Assembly: GCA_036365455.1 (NCBI GenBank) | Contig: JAWQUS010000009.1 | Location: forward strand, 2,758,001-2,822,000 | Direction: 5' to 3' | Length of the DNA: 64,000 nt | Origin: Macrosoma leucophasiata | Taxonomy: Eukaryota > Arthropoda > Insecta > Lepidoptera > Hedylidae | Shown: piece by piece, positions 23,201 to 38,200 of the stretch | Layout of the letters: each line of letters begins with the position of its first letter | Position numbering within the stretch: the stretch's first letter is position 1 | Position numbers and translations under genes: made by a program | Notes under the pieces: model-generated | The model's database searches: none | The model's input: only the letters and a program-made list of their open reading frames with translations | Told to the model about the DNA's origin: nothing

Positions 23201-26200
23201 CGCCCAACTGAAATACTGGTAGATTGATGATAGACTGGTAAATTGTTGATAGGTTGTGATATTTATAGTTTGATAGACTTTTCTTTTTTCTGCAGGCTCC
23301 CCAGTACCTCAAAGTTTGGTAAAGTGCCCGGAAATATCAACAGGCTCGCCACGTGTTACATGGGCCAAAACGTGACCGGGTAATCTAGGATGTATGCATG
23401 AATCCGATTTACCTCTCCCTACCCCTTAGGGGATTACAGGCGTGATATTTTTAGGATTTTTATACATGTCCAACGTAAACTGACGCGTTACAAACAACGT
23501 AAATAAAAACCAAAAACGTGACAACCTTAATGATTTTTCGTTTTCATGGGTGAAGGCGGCATATCGCAAAACTTCAAAGGCGATAAACTACTGTATGTAC
23601 TTATACTGTGCTATAAGTATTATACCTTAGTATACCGCGGCGACTCGCCAATAGGTGTTTTACATCAAAAGAAAGTCATAGTGTCGTATGACTCCAATGC
23701 TAATAATCCGTCTAGAAGGGGAAATCTAAAGAATCATCGATCTGCAGGAGGGAGGCGGACGTACGGGTGCGTGTACTCGTGGAAGCCGGCGTCGGGGTAG
23801 TCGCGGCGGCCGTGAGCCAGCTCGCGGTCGTGTACGTCGTGCGGGCCGCCCTACACACTGCACCCTGCACCCTGCACACTACACACTGCAGGAGGGAGGC
23901 GGACGTACGGGTGCGTGTACTCGTGGAAGCCGGCGTCGGGGTAGTCGCGGCGGTCGTGTACGTCGTGCGGGCCGCCCTACACACTGCACCCTGCACCCTG
24001 CACACAGCACACTACACACTGCAGGAAGGAGGCGGACGTACGGGTGCGTGTACTCGTGGAAGCCGGCGTCGGGGTAGTCGCGGCGGCCGTGAGCCAGCTC
24101 GCGGTCGTGTACGTCGTGCGGGCCGCCCTACACACTGCACCCTGCACCCTGCACACTGCACACTACACACTACACACTGCAGGAAGGAGGCGGACGTACG
24201 GGTGCGTGTACTCGTGGAAGCCGGCGTCGGGGTAGTCGCGGCGGCCGTGAGCCAGCTCGCGGTCGTGTACGTCGTGCGGGCCGCCCTACACACTGCACCC
24301 TGCACCCTGCACACTGCACACTACACACTACACACTGCAGGAAGGAGGCGGACGTACGGGTGCGTGTACTCGTGGAAGCCGGCGTCGGGGTAGTCGCGGC
24401 GGCCGTGAGCCAGCTCGCGGTCGTGTACGTCGTGCGGGCCGCCCTACACACTGCACCCTGCACCCTGCACACAGCACACTACACACTGCAGGAAGGAGGC
24501 GGACGTACGGGTGCGTGTACTCGTGGAAGCCGGCGTCGGGGTAGTCGCGGCGGCCGTGAGCCAGCTCGCGGTCGTGTACGTCGTGCGGGCCGCCCTACAC
24601 ACTGCACCCTGCACACAGCACACTACACACTGCAGGAAGGAGGCGGACGTACGGGTGCGTGTACTCGTGGAAGCCGGCGTCGGGGTAGTCGCGGCGGCCG
24701 TGAGCCAGCTCGCGGTCGTGTACGTCGTGCGGGCCGCCCTACACACTGCACCCTGCACACAGCACACTACACACTGCAGGAAGGAGGCGGACGTACGGGT
24801 GCGTGTACTCGTGGAAGCCGGCGTCGGGGTAGTCGCGGCGGCCGTGAGCCAGCTCGCGGTCGTGTACGTCGTGCGGGCCGCCCTACACACTGCACCCTGC
24901 ACCCTGCACACAGCACACTACACACTGCAGGAAGGAGGCGGACGTACGGGTGCGTGTACTCGTGGAAGCCGGCGTCGGGGTAGTCGCGGCGGCCGTGAGC
25001 CAGCTCGCGGTCGTGTACGTCGTGCGGGCCGCCCTACACACTGCACCCTGCACCCTGCACACAGCACACTACACACTGCAGGAAGGAGGCGGACGTACGG
25101 GTGCGTGTACTCGTGGAAGCCGGCGTCGGGGTAGTCGCGGCGGCCGTGAGCCAGCTCGCGGTCGTGTACGTCGTGCGGGCCGCCCTACACACTGCACCCT
25201 GCACCCTGCACACAGCACACTACACACTGCAGGAAGGAGGCGGACGTACGGGTGCGTGTACTCGTGGAAGCCGGCGTCGGGGTAGTCGCGGCGGCCGTGA
25301 GCCAGCTCGCGGTCGTGTACGTCGTGCGGGCCGCCCTACACACTGCACCCTGCACACAGCACACTACACACTGCAGGAAGGAGGCGGACGTACGGGTGCG
25401 TGTACTCGTGGAAGCCGGCGTCGGGGTAGTCGCGGCGGCCGTGAGCCAGCTCGCGGTCGTGTACGTCGTGCGGGCCGCCCTACACACTGCACCCTGCACA
25501 CAGCACACTACACACTGCAGGAAGGAGGCGGACGTACGGGTGCGTGTACTCGTGGAAGCCGGCGTCGGGGTAGTCGCGGCGGCCGTGAGCCAGCTCGCGG
25601 TCGTGTACGTCGTACTTGCCGCCGCGGTTGCGACGCACGACACAGACGAGCACGAGCACGAGCAGGAGGAAGGCGAGCGCCAGCATCACGCCGATGAACC
25701 AGCCGGCCGTCGCCATCTTGTCGTCGCGCATTATCACCGGACCGTCTGCGGGCAGAGTGCGTTTGGGTGATTTACGGTGAACTTGTTTTATGTTACGAAA
25801 TAGGCAAATGAGCATGCGATTTACGTTGATGATAAATGAATACTGCAATCGATCGCAGGTTACTCGCAAAAACGATATATCGGAACGATTATTCGTGTAG
25901 AATGTCTTCTTTTTTTTTTGTTTATATCTCGGCGGTGGCAAACAAGCATGCAGTTCACATTGATGTTTAGTGATGACTGCAGCCTATAGACACCCTCACA
26001 AAGACCAAGGTCTAAATGCAGATGCGTTACCATCCCTAAGGCCTAGGTCCGGCATAGAGGTGTTATGCATCTGTGCCGGAAATTACAGGGCCGTACATTA
26101 CCACCTGACCAGAAAACGATAGTGCTGAACACTACCATTCATTCCCATTCAGTCCCATATAGAAAGAATGTCGAATGAGCGAATGACTAAACAGATATAC

Positions 26201-29200
26201 AATGCGAATGTGGATGGTTGCAGAGGCCCAGGAAGACCAAGGCTGACCTACCATGACCAAATAGGTCGAGTTCTGTCTGATGGTGGGGTCAAAAGTCTTA
26301 GGAATCGGCGTGCATGTATGAAGAGAATGATGAAGGTAGACGAGGCACGAGAGGTTTGTCTGAACCGGGATATCTGGCGCTCTACACTCTCTGCCTACCC
26401 CGTTAGGGACCTGGCGTGAAGATACATACTACCATTCAGTGGCATATCTACTTTTTTCGTATCAATAAGTAAAATCGAAGTAAATTTCATCAACCGCTGT
26501 ATCGATAAGGCAGCAAAATATGAAATCAAGTTTCGACATATCTTTTTTTGCGATTTACTAACATCAAATAATATCTCAGGATATCAAAATTCAAAGTATT
26601 AAGTAAAGCAACTACATGGCGTTACTAAAAACAAATCAAACGTATGATATATTTGCGCATTATTTCATTAGTTGTGGTCGACTGTAGAATGTGACATCAA
26701 TTCTGTTTCAAGCGAATAAAAAGCAAGTAACAGACAAACAAAAACCCACTCCCAAACAATATGAAAGTATGCGTCGCTTACAACCGAGCTCACCGATAGT
26801 GGTGTCGACGTCCTTGACCTCGCTGGTGCTGAAGTACTCGCCGTCGTGCGCCGTGACTTTGACCTCGTACACCTGGCCCGGCTCCAGGCCCGTCAGGATC
26901 ACATAGTCGTCCTCGGTCACTTCGTTGCTCTTCGACCACTCCGGGTGACCCTTCAGCTTGTACCAGGCGATGAAATGCGTCCCGGCGTGCCCGTCCAGGG
27001 ACGGAATCCATCTCACCAGTATGTGAGCGGTCCCTTCCTTCGCCGGGAGAGTGCTGGTCTCGAACACGGGGATGTCCGGCATGGCGTTGACCATGGCCGT
27101 CGTGGCTTGCTCCACGTAATACTTGTCTCCTTCGCCGGCTTTCGTTTTCGCTCGGATCTCGATTCGGTATTTAGTGTTGGGCTCGAGGCCGGCGAGCTTG
27201 GCGCGGTCGAACTTCGGGTCGATCTCCTTCTTCCTCTCCTGCAGAGGTCCCAGAGCGGTGCCGGTGACTTTCTGATAGTAGATCTTGTACCCGGTGAGGA
27301 CGCCGTTCTCCTCGACCGGCTTGTCCCACTTCAGGAGCATCGCCGAGGATCCGATCGGGTAGGCCTCGAAGGATTTGACCGTGCCGGGCTTGCCTTCGGG
27401 GGTGACGAAGGTCAGGGTCTCGCTGGGCGGGCCGTTGAAGCGGCCGTTGTAGACGAGGATCCGCGCGTTGTTCTTCTTGAAGGGTTTGAATTTGGAGACG
27501 AGGGCGCTCGAGGCGTCGGCTTTGACCAAGATCTCCTTGCGATCCTCCTCGCCGTCGACCCAGGTCTGTATCTTGTAGCCCTTGAAGTGTCCGCGGACGG
27601 ATTCGGGCGAGACGGGGTTCCAGCTCAGGAGCGCCGTGTTGCCGGTCGTCACCTGCACGAGGGTGAAGTTGGCGGGCGCCTGAAGGGGTGTGTCCTCGCC
27701 CGACCATCCGATCACTTCCACGGGCGCCACGTTCGAAGTGCCTTTTGAATTAACTGCGATCACCTGCAGGAACAACGTGTAACTTATATGAGGAATGATG
27801 ATATAACGTCCGACGTCTTTGTTATTGGGTCTGTACTTGTGAGTACAATGAACAAAAAAACTAATGTGCATCTCTTTAATCTCATCAGTGTTATGCGTGA
27901 TTTATTCATTCGGAAACGGTAGTTTTAATTCTAAAACAGTAACCACTGAAATACCTTGATACGGTAGGGCTGGAAGGTGGGCGTGTTGGGCACGACGAGT
28001 TCGGAGACGCGCCAGTCTCTCTCCTGGTGCTCGGACCAGGGCTGGCCGCTGATGTTGCGGCGCCACGACACCAGGTAGTAGAACCCAGGCCCGTTGTGCT
28101 CGATTTGCGGCATTTTCTGGACACACCGGGAACATTCGGTTATATTAACACCAGGGAAAGCGATCCGAAGGCATGCGATACAATATGTTATGACACCAAT
28201 CATAAAATTCACTATGTTTTGAAAATAAAGTCTAACAATTCTTAGTGTTATATTATTTAACTAGCGGCCCGCCTCTCCTATTCGTCTTAGCGTGATGATT
28301 ATACATAGATATAGTCTAAAGTCTTCCTCGATATCTTTTATAGTTTAGGCAGCGTACGCAAAATAAGTAACTTTTCTGGTTGATTTTTTACACCTTGTGT
28401 CTGAAAAACCCAAATATCTAACGGAACCTTATTTTTCCAAAATAAAATATAGCCTATGTTACCCGTGGATAACGTAGCTTTCGAATAGTGAAAGAATATT
28501 TAAAATCGGTCAAGTAGTTATTGAGCCTATTCAAAACAAACAAACAAAAAAATATTACCTCTTTATAATATTAGTTTATATTAGATAACAGAACCCATCC
28601 TAATGTTCGATTAATGTAAATAACGAGTTTCTATTGAAACATTTATTGCAAATATTTTTTGAGTTTATAGTTGATAGAAAGTATTTTTAAATATTTTTTC
28701 AAAAATCACGAAACATAATTAATTGACGGCACGTCTAATGTATGGTCTCATAAAATTTAACTTTAGATATGGAGCACTATTCAAACTGCATTGTTATTTG
28801 ACTAATCTAAAATCCGACGGAATTGTGTCGGCGAAATTGAAAAATGTATTTTCTATGTAGTTAAAAACATATTTTTAAGGCAGAAAAACTATTCATTCGA
28901 CAATCGCGTCGCTCGCCGACGACACTCACCGACCAAGATATGACCATGTTGGTGGGGTCGCGGCCCTTGCCCTCGACGTTGTCGGGGTTCTTGTAGGGCA
29001 CGTCGGGCTCCGTGGTGCAGACGTCGGAGTGCGGCGAGGGGGCGGAGGCGCCGATCTTGTTCCAGGCGGCGACGCGGAAGGTGTAGTTGGCCCAGGGGCT
29101 GAGCTCCACGGTCCAGGAGGTGTCGATGGCGGGCACGGAGTCGCTGGCCGCCTGCCAGGCGTCGGGCGTGAAGGTGGTGTTGTACTGGATGGAGAAGCGC

Positions 29201-32200
29201 AGGATGGGCGCGCGGTTGTCGCCCATCGAGTGCCAGCGCAGCGTCGCCACCTTCTCGTGGCACTCGATGCCGTCCAGCGCCGGCGGGTTGGGCTTGTCTG
29301 CGGGGGGAGCGGGGGAGGCTGATCAGTTCTGGTGAGCCGAGCTTTGGGATCGACGAGAGTTTTAAAAACGGAAAAAATGGATAAAAAAACGAACGAAAAC
29401 TTTTTATCATATTGTTGTAGAAATACTGTATTTTTCAACGTAATGATAATAATAATGAAGGTGACACACGGGGATTCAGATGCACGGTAAGTGAACTCTG
29501 GTGGGTATGTATTATTATATCTACACTCTCCGCCTACCCCGTTAGGGACCCGGCGTATAGATACATAACTAACTTTATACATTTATTTAAGCTTTTACTT
29601 GTATGAGATGCGTGGATGTCGTTTGAATGTGTTGTGTTCTCACACTAAAAATGTATAATTTGGTTTATGTTCCCAGGAACTTTAATTAGGTCTCCGTTTT
29701 CAAATGTATTTTGTTATTATGGTCGTTAAAGCTGTTGGTTCTCCTTAAATAAATGAATAGCTAAAAGAGCGATCATACGCACATAATTACGAATCAAGCT
29801 AAATACGAAAGCGATAAGAGTAAAGTGTAGTGTCACCTTGCACCGTGAGCGTGGCCTGCGCGCGCGCCTCGTCGACGGCGGTGCGCGCGATGCAGGTGTA
29901 CTCGCCGGAGTCCAGCTCCGTGGTGTCGGAGATGAGGAGCGAGTAGTCGTTGGTCATGCGGAAGCGCGGCTGGTTCTCGAAGTCGATGGGCTGGCCGTCG
30001 TTGAGCCACACGATGTCGAGCTTCAGCGAGTCGTCGGCGTTCGCGTTGCAGCGGAACGTGGCCGACGAGCCCGCCGCCACCTCGTACGGCTCCGGCTTGT
30101 CCGTGATTATCGTGCGTTCTGGGAAGATTGAGAATTAATAATAATTATAATAATGCCAACCCATTATACGTCCCACTGCTGGGCACGAGTCTCTCCCCTT
30201 TTTAGGGGGAGGCCTGGAGCTTACTCCACCACGCTGCTCCAATGCGGATTGGTGGAGATACGGGTTAGTGGCCGACCTGCTGTCGGATGTTTTCAAACCA
30301 CCCATAAGGCCTCCGACAAGGTTTAACGACTGCTATCTATCGATAGCAACCGGGACCGACGGCTCAACGTGCCCTCCGAAGCACGGAAACGCGCATACGC
30401 ACACGGAAGGACGCTAACACTCACAGCCCCACACTAGATATAAACCTGTGTCGTGGATACTATTGTACACACACAACACATACACGAACACCCAGCCCCT
30501 AAACAAATATCTGTAGACCATACAAATATTTATCGTGCCGCAGGGATCAAACTCGAGATCCTTCGAATCAAACGGTCGTCTCACACCGCTGGACTAAACG
30601 GGTCGAAAAATTGATTATTGGAACGTCCATTTTAAGACGATAATTATGATGATTAGACATATGCCTATGCCTAAAGTAGTATACAATTAATACAAAGTAG
30701 GCCTAGTATTTTAGCATGATTGTTTTTCTAGCATAGATTTTTCCGATGACATGAAAACTGTAAACGTTACAATGTATAAATATGTTCGAATGCGATATCT
30801 TACGGAAATAAAGCTACTCAAAATGTTTATAAAGTCGAATCGGTTTTCTTTTTGGAGTGACATTTAAATGGCATTTGAAGTCCCCAGCCATCGACGACTG
30901 CTGAACATCTTGAAAGTCATGAAATTGAACAATAATCGTTAGAACGTTATTTGCATTATTTCGCGATATCGCGTTGAAATGTGTCCGACGTATGTAAATA
31001 TGCAAACTCCCCTTTTCATTGAAGCTAAAATCAAAGAAATTACGAGTTGAGCATGTTTGAATGAATAAAAAAACAGACGCTTGATCTGTCACTTCACACT
31101 TCTTATGATTTATTGACGTTTTGAAAGTATCTGTAAAGATCTATTCAAAATAAAAATATTTTCTATTTCTATTTCTACACAATTATTTAATACAACAACT
31201 ACAAATCACGATAAAATTTAATTAGTTTTTTTGATTTTTTAATTTTGTTTTGTTTATTATTTGTCCTAAAGTGTACAATAAAGAGTATTTATTATTATTA
31301 TGTCTCTCGTCAGCACGGGGTCCAATTTGAACCCCGGACCTTTGTCAGGCTTGCGCGGGGACATGGGGGGTCCAACACGTAGAGGCCCTTTCGAGAATTT
31401 TGATCTACTTTGTAATGGGTTATATTCGGCGGGACCTTATTATTATTCTTATTAAAAAGATAATTTCATGATTTCAACTGCCTCAGTAGCGTAGTGGTAG
31501 CAGGCCACTACTATTACGCTGGAGGTCCTGGGTTCGATTCCCGGGTCGGGGACTATCAGAGATAACGGTTTAAAATCCTTTATCTCTGCTTCTATTGGGA
31601 TTTTTCCATTTTCTGGAAGTTTCCCAGTACCCCGGAGTTTGGTAATGTGCCCGGAGATGGCAACAGGTTCGCCACCTGTTACATGGGCCAAAACGTAACC
31701 GGCGAGTCGTGGGTGTTTGCATGTATGATTGAATGCATGCATTTACCTCTGCCTACCCCTTCGGGGATTACAGGCGTGAAGTTACGTTACGTTAGTTACG
31801 TTAATTTCATGATTTCCATCCTCATATAACCGAAGTAAGGGCTCACGGATTGAATGTCATTTGTATCGTGAGTTAATATCATTATTTTCCATTCGTCACA
31901 ATGAATAGCAGCGTAATGATGTCCCCTGTTGAGTCTCCCCCAACCGTCCCCACTTCAAGAGACCAAAATAACATTCTATCAAATCTAAATTATTCGTTAT
32001 CACATTAGGAAGCCCTTTTGCTTGATAATCTAATCAGGCGACGAGACATGGTGATGTATTTATTAAGTAAATTAAGGTATACTCAGTCTTATTTCTTACT
32101 TCGATGGGATCATTAATTACTTCGAAGATAATTGTAGGTAATTATTATTTTAAGCTGCGTATTGCCATTAACAGGATTTCTTTGGCATCAGACATATTAT

Positions 32201-35200
32201 GTCTATGGGGTCTATGGTAACACCATCGTTTCGCGTTTACTTACAGATGACCGCTTATTTTCACATGGAAGTTGTTATAATAATAATAATGGCAACCCAT
32301 TATACGTCCCAATGCTGGGCACGAGTCTCTCCCCTTTTTGGGGCCTTTCCCCAAAAAGGGGAGAGACTCGGAGAGAGAAGAGAGGAGAAGTTGTTAGGTA
32401 CAGATCAATTGGTGTTATCAAACTCGTAATACATCATGTGTATAAAGCATTTTCACTACTGGGTAGGCAGTCTGTGGTATCCACGCACGTGAAACTACTA
32501 GTTGTTGAACTAAGCGAAATTAAACACCTGGAGTTCGATTATGTGTAGTTGTTGTGTAAGTATACTAACTTTTGACAGTGAGCGATCCGTAGGCGGACTT
32601 CTCGCCGAACTTGTTCTTGGCGTAGCACTGGTACGTGCCCACGTCCGTGTACGACACGTCGCGGATCACCAGGTCGCCCTCCGGTGTTATGTTGTACCTG
32701 CAAAAAACAGTTTTTTTTTTTAATTATGTGAACACAAAAATGCCACTGTGAGTCCGAACCCGGGTTTAGGACGTTGCTGTAAAGAATAAGATAAATGCAA
32801 TTAGGAAAACGATAATTGATGGTATGGACGGAATGTGATTACTAATTTAGTAAGTTCTGCTGTCCGGGCAAGTTTGTAATGTCTGATGATTACTGACAAA
32901 AGCGATATACAATCTTAGCATTTATACTGTTGATAAATCTGTGACTTGAGCAACCGCTTTTCAACAACATGGCATATATACCCATTAGGTCAATCAGGCT
33001 TTGCATTTAGTAATTTCAAAATTGTTAAAACTCACACTATCGATAAATTATAATAAGTAAAAACGAATAAGCCAAATTGCGTGGAATCATCATTACGATC
33101 AAGAATAACCGATCATCTTAATATCTCGATCAGTTTTTGAACATAAAAAACTACCGACATTAAAAGCGAAAGGGCTCATGAACCGGACACTACTGAAATT
33201 CGATTAAAAATACCACATTACCCATTATAAACACGACAAAACTTTTAATTAGTAGGAGACACGTAAACCTTGAATTTGGCCTTTACCAGGTTTTGTGACG
33301 CCAATTACACCCCAACCAATTAAACATATTTTAATGAAAACGAAATGTAATACGCACCCTTAATTTATACAAGAAACAATTATAGTGCCTTCTACGGAGG
33401 GGTGATAAAAGGTTACACAGTGTACAGTTTTAAAATTACTCCGCATACATGGCGTGACGGCATTTTAAAACGCCCCTGGGGTGGGGGCGAAAGGCCGAGA
33501 TTAAATTTTAGAAATTATTAAACACGCCATAAAATCTTCATCCATCAGTGTCAATGACTTTATAAAGAGGAGGGTGTAATTTTCATACGTAGGCGTGTTA
33601 TTAAGAAGGGAACTGAAGTATCGAGTACCTACTTTAAGAATTTCCTTAAGCCAAGCCAACTTGGAACGTGTGGTAACAATACACATGATTAAAACCTATA
33701 GTTTTTGTATAGACATTCAATACATCGCAGTTTATTGGACATTAAATCATATCACATATGTAAGTTAGACTACCCCTTACTAATTTCACTAATTGGATCA
33801 CAATATGGAATGTCTGGTCAACCATTCCCAAAGGGATTTCGTGGAACCTCAAGGGAACTAAAAGGTAATTTAAGTTTACGCGAATCAATTACATTTATTT
33901 ACCAATAAGTGAAATCACTCGCATGATATTAAACGAGGTCACTTAACGAAAAGAGTACCTTTCTACGTCTACCACAATACTGTATCTCATGAACCATGAC
34001 ACCTAGAGAGTTGAAAGGAGATGTTGCGAGCTCGGCTCTGGTTCGTACATGTCCTCAAAAAATGGGTAAATTAAAGAAGAATCCGAAAAAAATACAATTA
34101 ATTTATTCAAGAACATATTTTAGAGTTACACTCACATTTAATTCAAACGATTTTATCATGTTCAACCATGTTCAACATGGCGGCGATACCGCCGACGCTT
34201 GGGATAGTACATATGTAGATAAAACAAAACTAATGCTATCTGTATCTTACTAGTGCTTCACACATAATAAAAAAAACGATGCATCGAATCGATCAATTTA
34301 AAGAAGTTCCGATGAGTTTTTTTTTAATTGGAAATCGATTAGTATAGTATTAACACATAAAATCGATTTTGATAGTATTAAGAAAATATTACTTTTTTCT
34401 CCAAATACTATAGTATAATCAAAAAAACAATTTAATAAATGAAAATGTCAAAATGACATCGTCCGCCATATTCGCTATGTTAGTTTTGAGTTGCAATTCT
34501 ATCTGCAAATAATGTTTTGTAACTACAAACAAAGCTAAATGAGTGAAAATATGCAGTAAAAAAGACGTTTTTTTTTAATATTGATTTTGCCTGTTAATGA
34601 TATTGTGTACAATACATGGCCGGAGATCCATACATTTTTGCAACATCTCCTTTTCACAGATGATGTAGTATTTTTGTTGCCCCAAAACAACAAATACTAA
34701 AACAGATTAAAATCAACATTTCACGGGGGCTCCCATACATAAATGTAATTTCTTCAATATTAATAACGTTAACAAGTAGACGCTTGAAATATTTAGTTAA
34801 ATACTAGCTGACCCAGTAAACTTCGTATTGCCTCAGAATGAAATAATGGACTATTTGTATGGGAAAATAAAATTGTGATTTTTACTGTTTCCCTTCAATT
34901 TCTTCATATTTCCCTGGACTTCCGAAAATCATTCAAAACCAAAATTAGCCAAATCGGTCGAGCCGTTCTCGAGTTTTAGCGAGACTAACGAACAGCAATT
35001 GATTTTTATATATATATAAGTCTGTTTTACTACATGAAAGAAATAAACCTTGTGTTGCTGTAAAGAAGATTTATTGTTAGTTTTTTTTATACAGAGACTA
35101 TTTTATTTAGGTAATATAAAACAATATGAACTCAAACCTGTAAAGAAGAAACGACAATGAAAGTTTATTCTTTCACTTTTAAAACATAAAATAATATAAT

Positions 35201-38200
35201 ATTAAAATTTTCATTGATTATCCAATTGTCAATCAACTCGTATTTAAATCTGTCATCTGACATTCTGAATTCGTTTCTTCTTTAAAATCAGACAATTAAA
35301 AAGTTAAAAACTATAACCAAACTTCATGGTAAGTAAACACACAGAGTGCGAAGAAAGAAATAGTATTTCTTTACATCTCCCCCCATGGGGAAGAAAATTC
35401 ACCCGTGAATTTTCACTCCAGTTCTCCATTTGATACTTGCACATTCTCATCCTCTGTTATCTGTACTGGAATTAGTTTTGTGATATGAAAAAGATTTGAC
35501 TCTGTTTTTCTATGTCCTGAATCTATCTCGTAAATTGTATTAGATTTCTTTTTAATTATTTTATATGGTCCAATTCTCAATTCATCTAGCTTTTTCCTAT
35601 TTAGTTTATTCCCATTTTCTATATATACTAGATCTCCCACACTGAATTCTCTTTGTTTTCTATTCCTATCATACCTCATTTTGTTATAGTAATGTGATTT
35701 CAAGGTATTATTAAGCGCTGTTTTCTTATCTCCGATCCAGTCACTATTTATACCTCCTTGTTGTAGTTCTTTTGGTAAAACCTTAACATCTGTTCCGTAT
35801 AGCAAATAATATGGTGCATAGCCAGTTACTGAGTGGTTAGTCTGATTGTATTTTTCTACACATTCATGTGCTATTGTAGTCCACGCTCTGTTTTCTCCAT
35901 CTTCATTGATTTTGCATCTAATTTTGTTAACTATCGTTTGATTCAACCTTTCATTTAGGCCATTAGAAAACGGTGCATTAACTGCTGTAAAAATTATTGT
36001 TATTTGTTTGTCAGTAAGGAACTTCTTGAATTCTTTAGAGTTTATTCCAGGATACTGGTCGGTAAGGAGCATCCCAATCTCTTCGGTTTCAGCGACCTTA
36101 TTTATTAGCTTTATAAAGTCATGTGCACCCTGGGTTTTTGATGTTATAATAAATGCATATCTAGTGAAGTGGTCCACTAAAAGATGTATGTATTTCTTGG
36201 TTGATCTAGAACCACCAAAACCTCCAATTGTGTCTATTGATACTATTTCAAAGGGTCTTGTCGCTGGGCCTAAATATGACATTAATCCATATTTGTGTTG
36301 TCCTCTTGTTTTGTTTTTTATGCAAATTTCACAATTCCTACAAACATTTTTAATATTTTTCGTTAAATTTTTTGTTGCGTACAGTGAACTAATAGTCTTT
36401 AGCATTTGTCCCACTCCAATGTGACATAGATCTTCATGTATTCGCTTTATAAATTTAATACTGAATTCTTCTGTTATTATTATTTTCTCTTTGTTCCTAA
36501 TTCTTTTGAAGTATAAATTGTGTTTTTTGATTATTTTATTATTGTTTCTCTGTATTTCTTTATTTTGATTCTGATCTATTACAATATCTTCTAATGTAAT
36601 TAAGTTCACAACTTTCAGTTGTTCTTCTAGATTATCCTCTGGTTCTAATACAGGATTCCGACTTAAACAGTCCGCTTCTAAATTATCTTTTCCAGGGGAA
36701 TATTTGATTTTAAAATCATATTGTGAAAGGTAATAAGTCAAATCACCTAGTTCTTCGTCTGTTCTAGCTTTTAAGTTCATGTTTTCTAATGGTTTATGGT
36801 CTGTGTAGACTGTAAACGATTTACCTATCAGCCAGTACTGCCAATATCTTAGTGCTTCTTTAATAGCTAAGCATTCTAAATATATTGCCTTTTTCTTCTT
36901 TTGCGCTCCATTCAGTTTTTTTGAAAAATAGGCTACTGGTTTTTCTTTACCATCTCGTTGTACTTGTTTTAAAATTGCTCCAACACCCAGCAGAGAACCA
37001 TCAGTATAAATATTTATTGGTAGATTTTGATCATAAATTTCTAGTATTGGCTGTGAACACAAGAGACTCTTTATTTTTTCAAACGCATTTTGACATTCTT
37101 CAGACCAAACAAACTTTTGATTTTTTCTTAGCAAATCATGTAATGGGTCAAGAATTATTGCGCTCCTTGGTATATATTTATGGTAAAAGTTTACTTTTCC
37201 CAAAAATTGTCGAATATTCTTCTGTGTTTTTGGTACTGGAAATTCTTTTATCGAAATGAGATTGTCCTTCAGTGGTTGGATAGAATTATATTGAATGATA
37301 TGTCCCAGGTATTTTACCGAATCTGATGCAAATGTACATTTTATAAATTTTAGTCGAAATCCTTCCGTTTGAATTGCTTCTAGTAACTGTTTCAAGTGAC
37401 TTATGTGTTCATCAAATGAGTTTGAAAATATCAGGATGTCATCTATATAATTGACAGCAAAATCGGTTAGTTTATATTTTCTAAGTATGTTACACAATAT
37501 TCTTTGAAATATTGCTGGAGCAGTCTTCAAACCAAATGGTAGGCAAGTCCATTGAAAGTGTCCCTCTTGAGTTACAAACCCTGTCTTCTTCCTGTCCTCT
37601 ACTCGTAGAGGTATAGACCAAAAAGCTGAATTAACGTCTAAGCTTGTAAAAAATTTGCAATTTCTTGTTTTTGTCATTAAATCGTCAATTAATGGGAAGG
37701 GTTGAGCCTGAGGAACTACAATTTTATTTAAATCCCTGAAGTCTATACAGAGCCTTGATTTTTTATTTTCTTCCTTTTTAAATGTCAAAGTTACTGGTGC
37801 TGCGAATGGACTATAAGATTCTTCTATAAGCGCATTATCCAATAATTCGGCTATTTGTTCTGCTATCTCTTTTTTGTCTTCTATAGTGCATCTATATGGC
37901 CTCTTGCTGCAGTATTTATCCATTAATAAATCTATTCTTGCTTCATATCCTTTAACCTTTCCCACGTCATACTTGTTTTTGGCAAAAACTGATTGATATT
38001 GTTGAATTAGCTTATTTATTTCTTCCCTTTTATCATCATCTAAATGACCAACCTTTATTTCAAATTCCTCCTCTTTGATATGTTCATTAAAATTAATTTT
38101 GTTTTCGTTTTCATATTTATTACCTTCATTTTCACCTTCGTCTATCTTTTTCTCCATTTTTTTACTATTCTTTTCATGTAAGTATTGTTTCTGAGTTATT

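Noticed and set aside
25240..25400. The tandem array as a CRISPR-like repeat
   Set aside because: Units are contiguous exon/intron copies without unique spacers, in an animal gene.
23767..25770. Long open frames of about 150-210 codons on both strands, rich in Thr/Ala/Arg or in ALHTAPCTLHTAHYTL
   Set aside because: They are products of the GC-rich tandem array. Only the final unit on the minus strand is a real exon end.
26790..27748. Plus-strand 300-codon frame and a second minus-strand frame over the FNIII exon
   Set aside because: Antisense and off-frame shadows of a GC-rich coding exon; no domain, no start or splice context.
28889..29582. Minus-strand Arg/Pro-rich frames of 173 and 218 codons
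   Set aside because: Off-frame reading of the FNIII-1 exon; low complexity and no homology.
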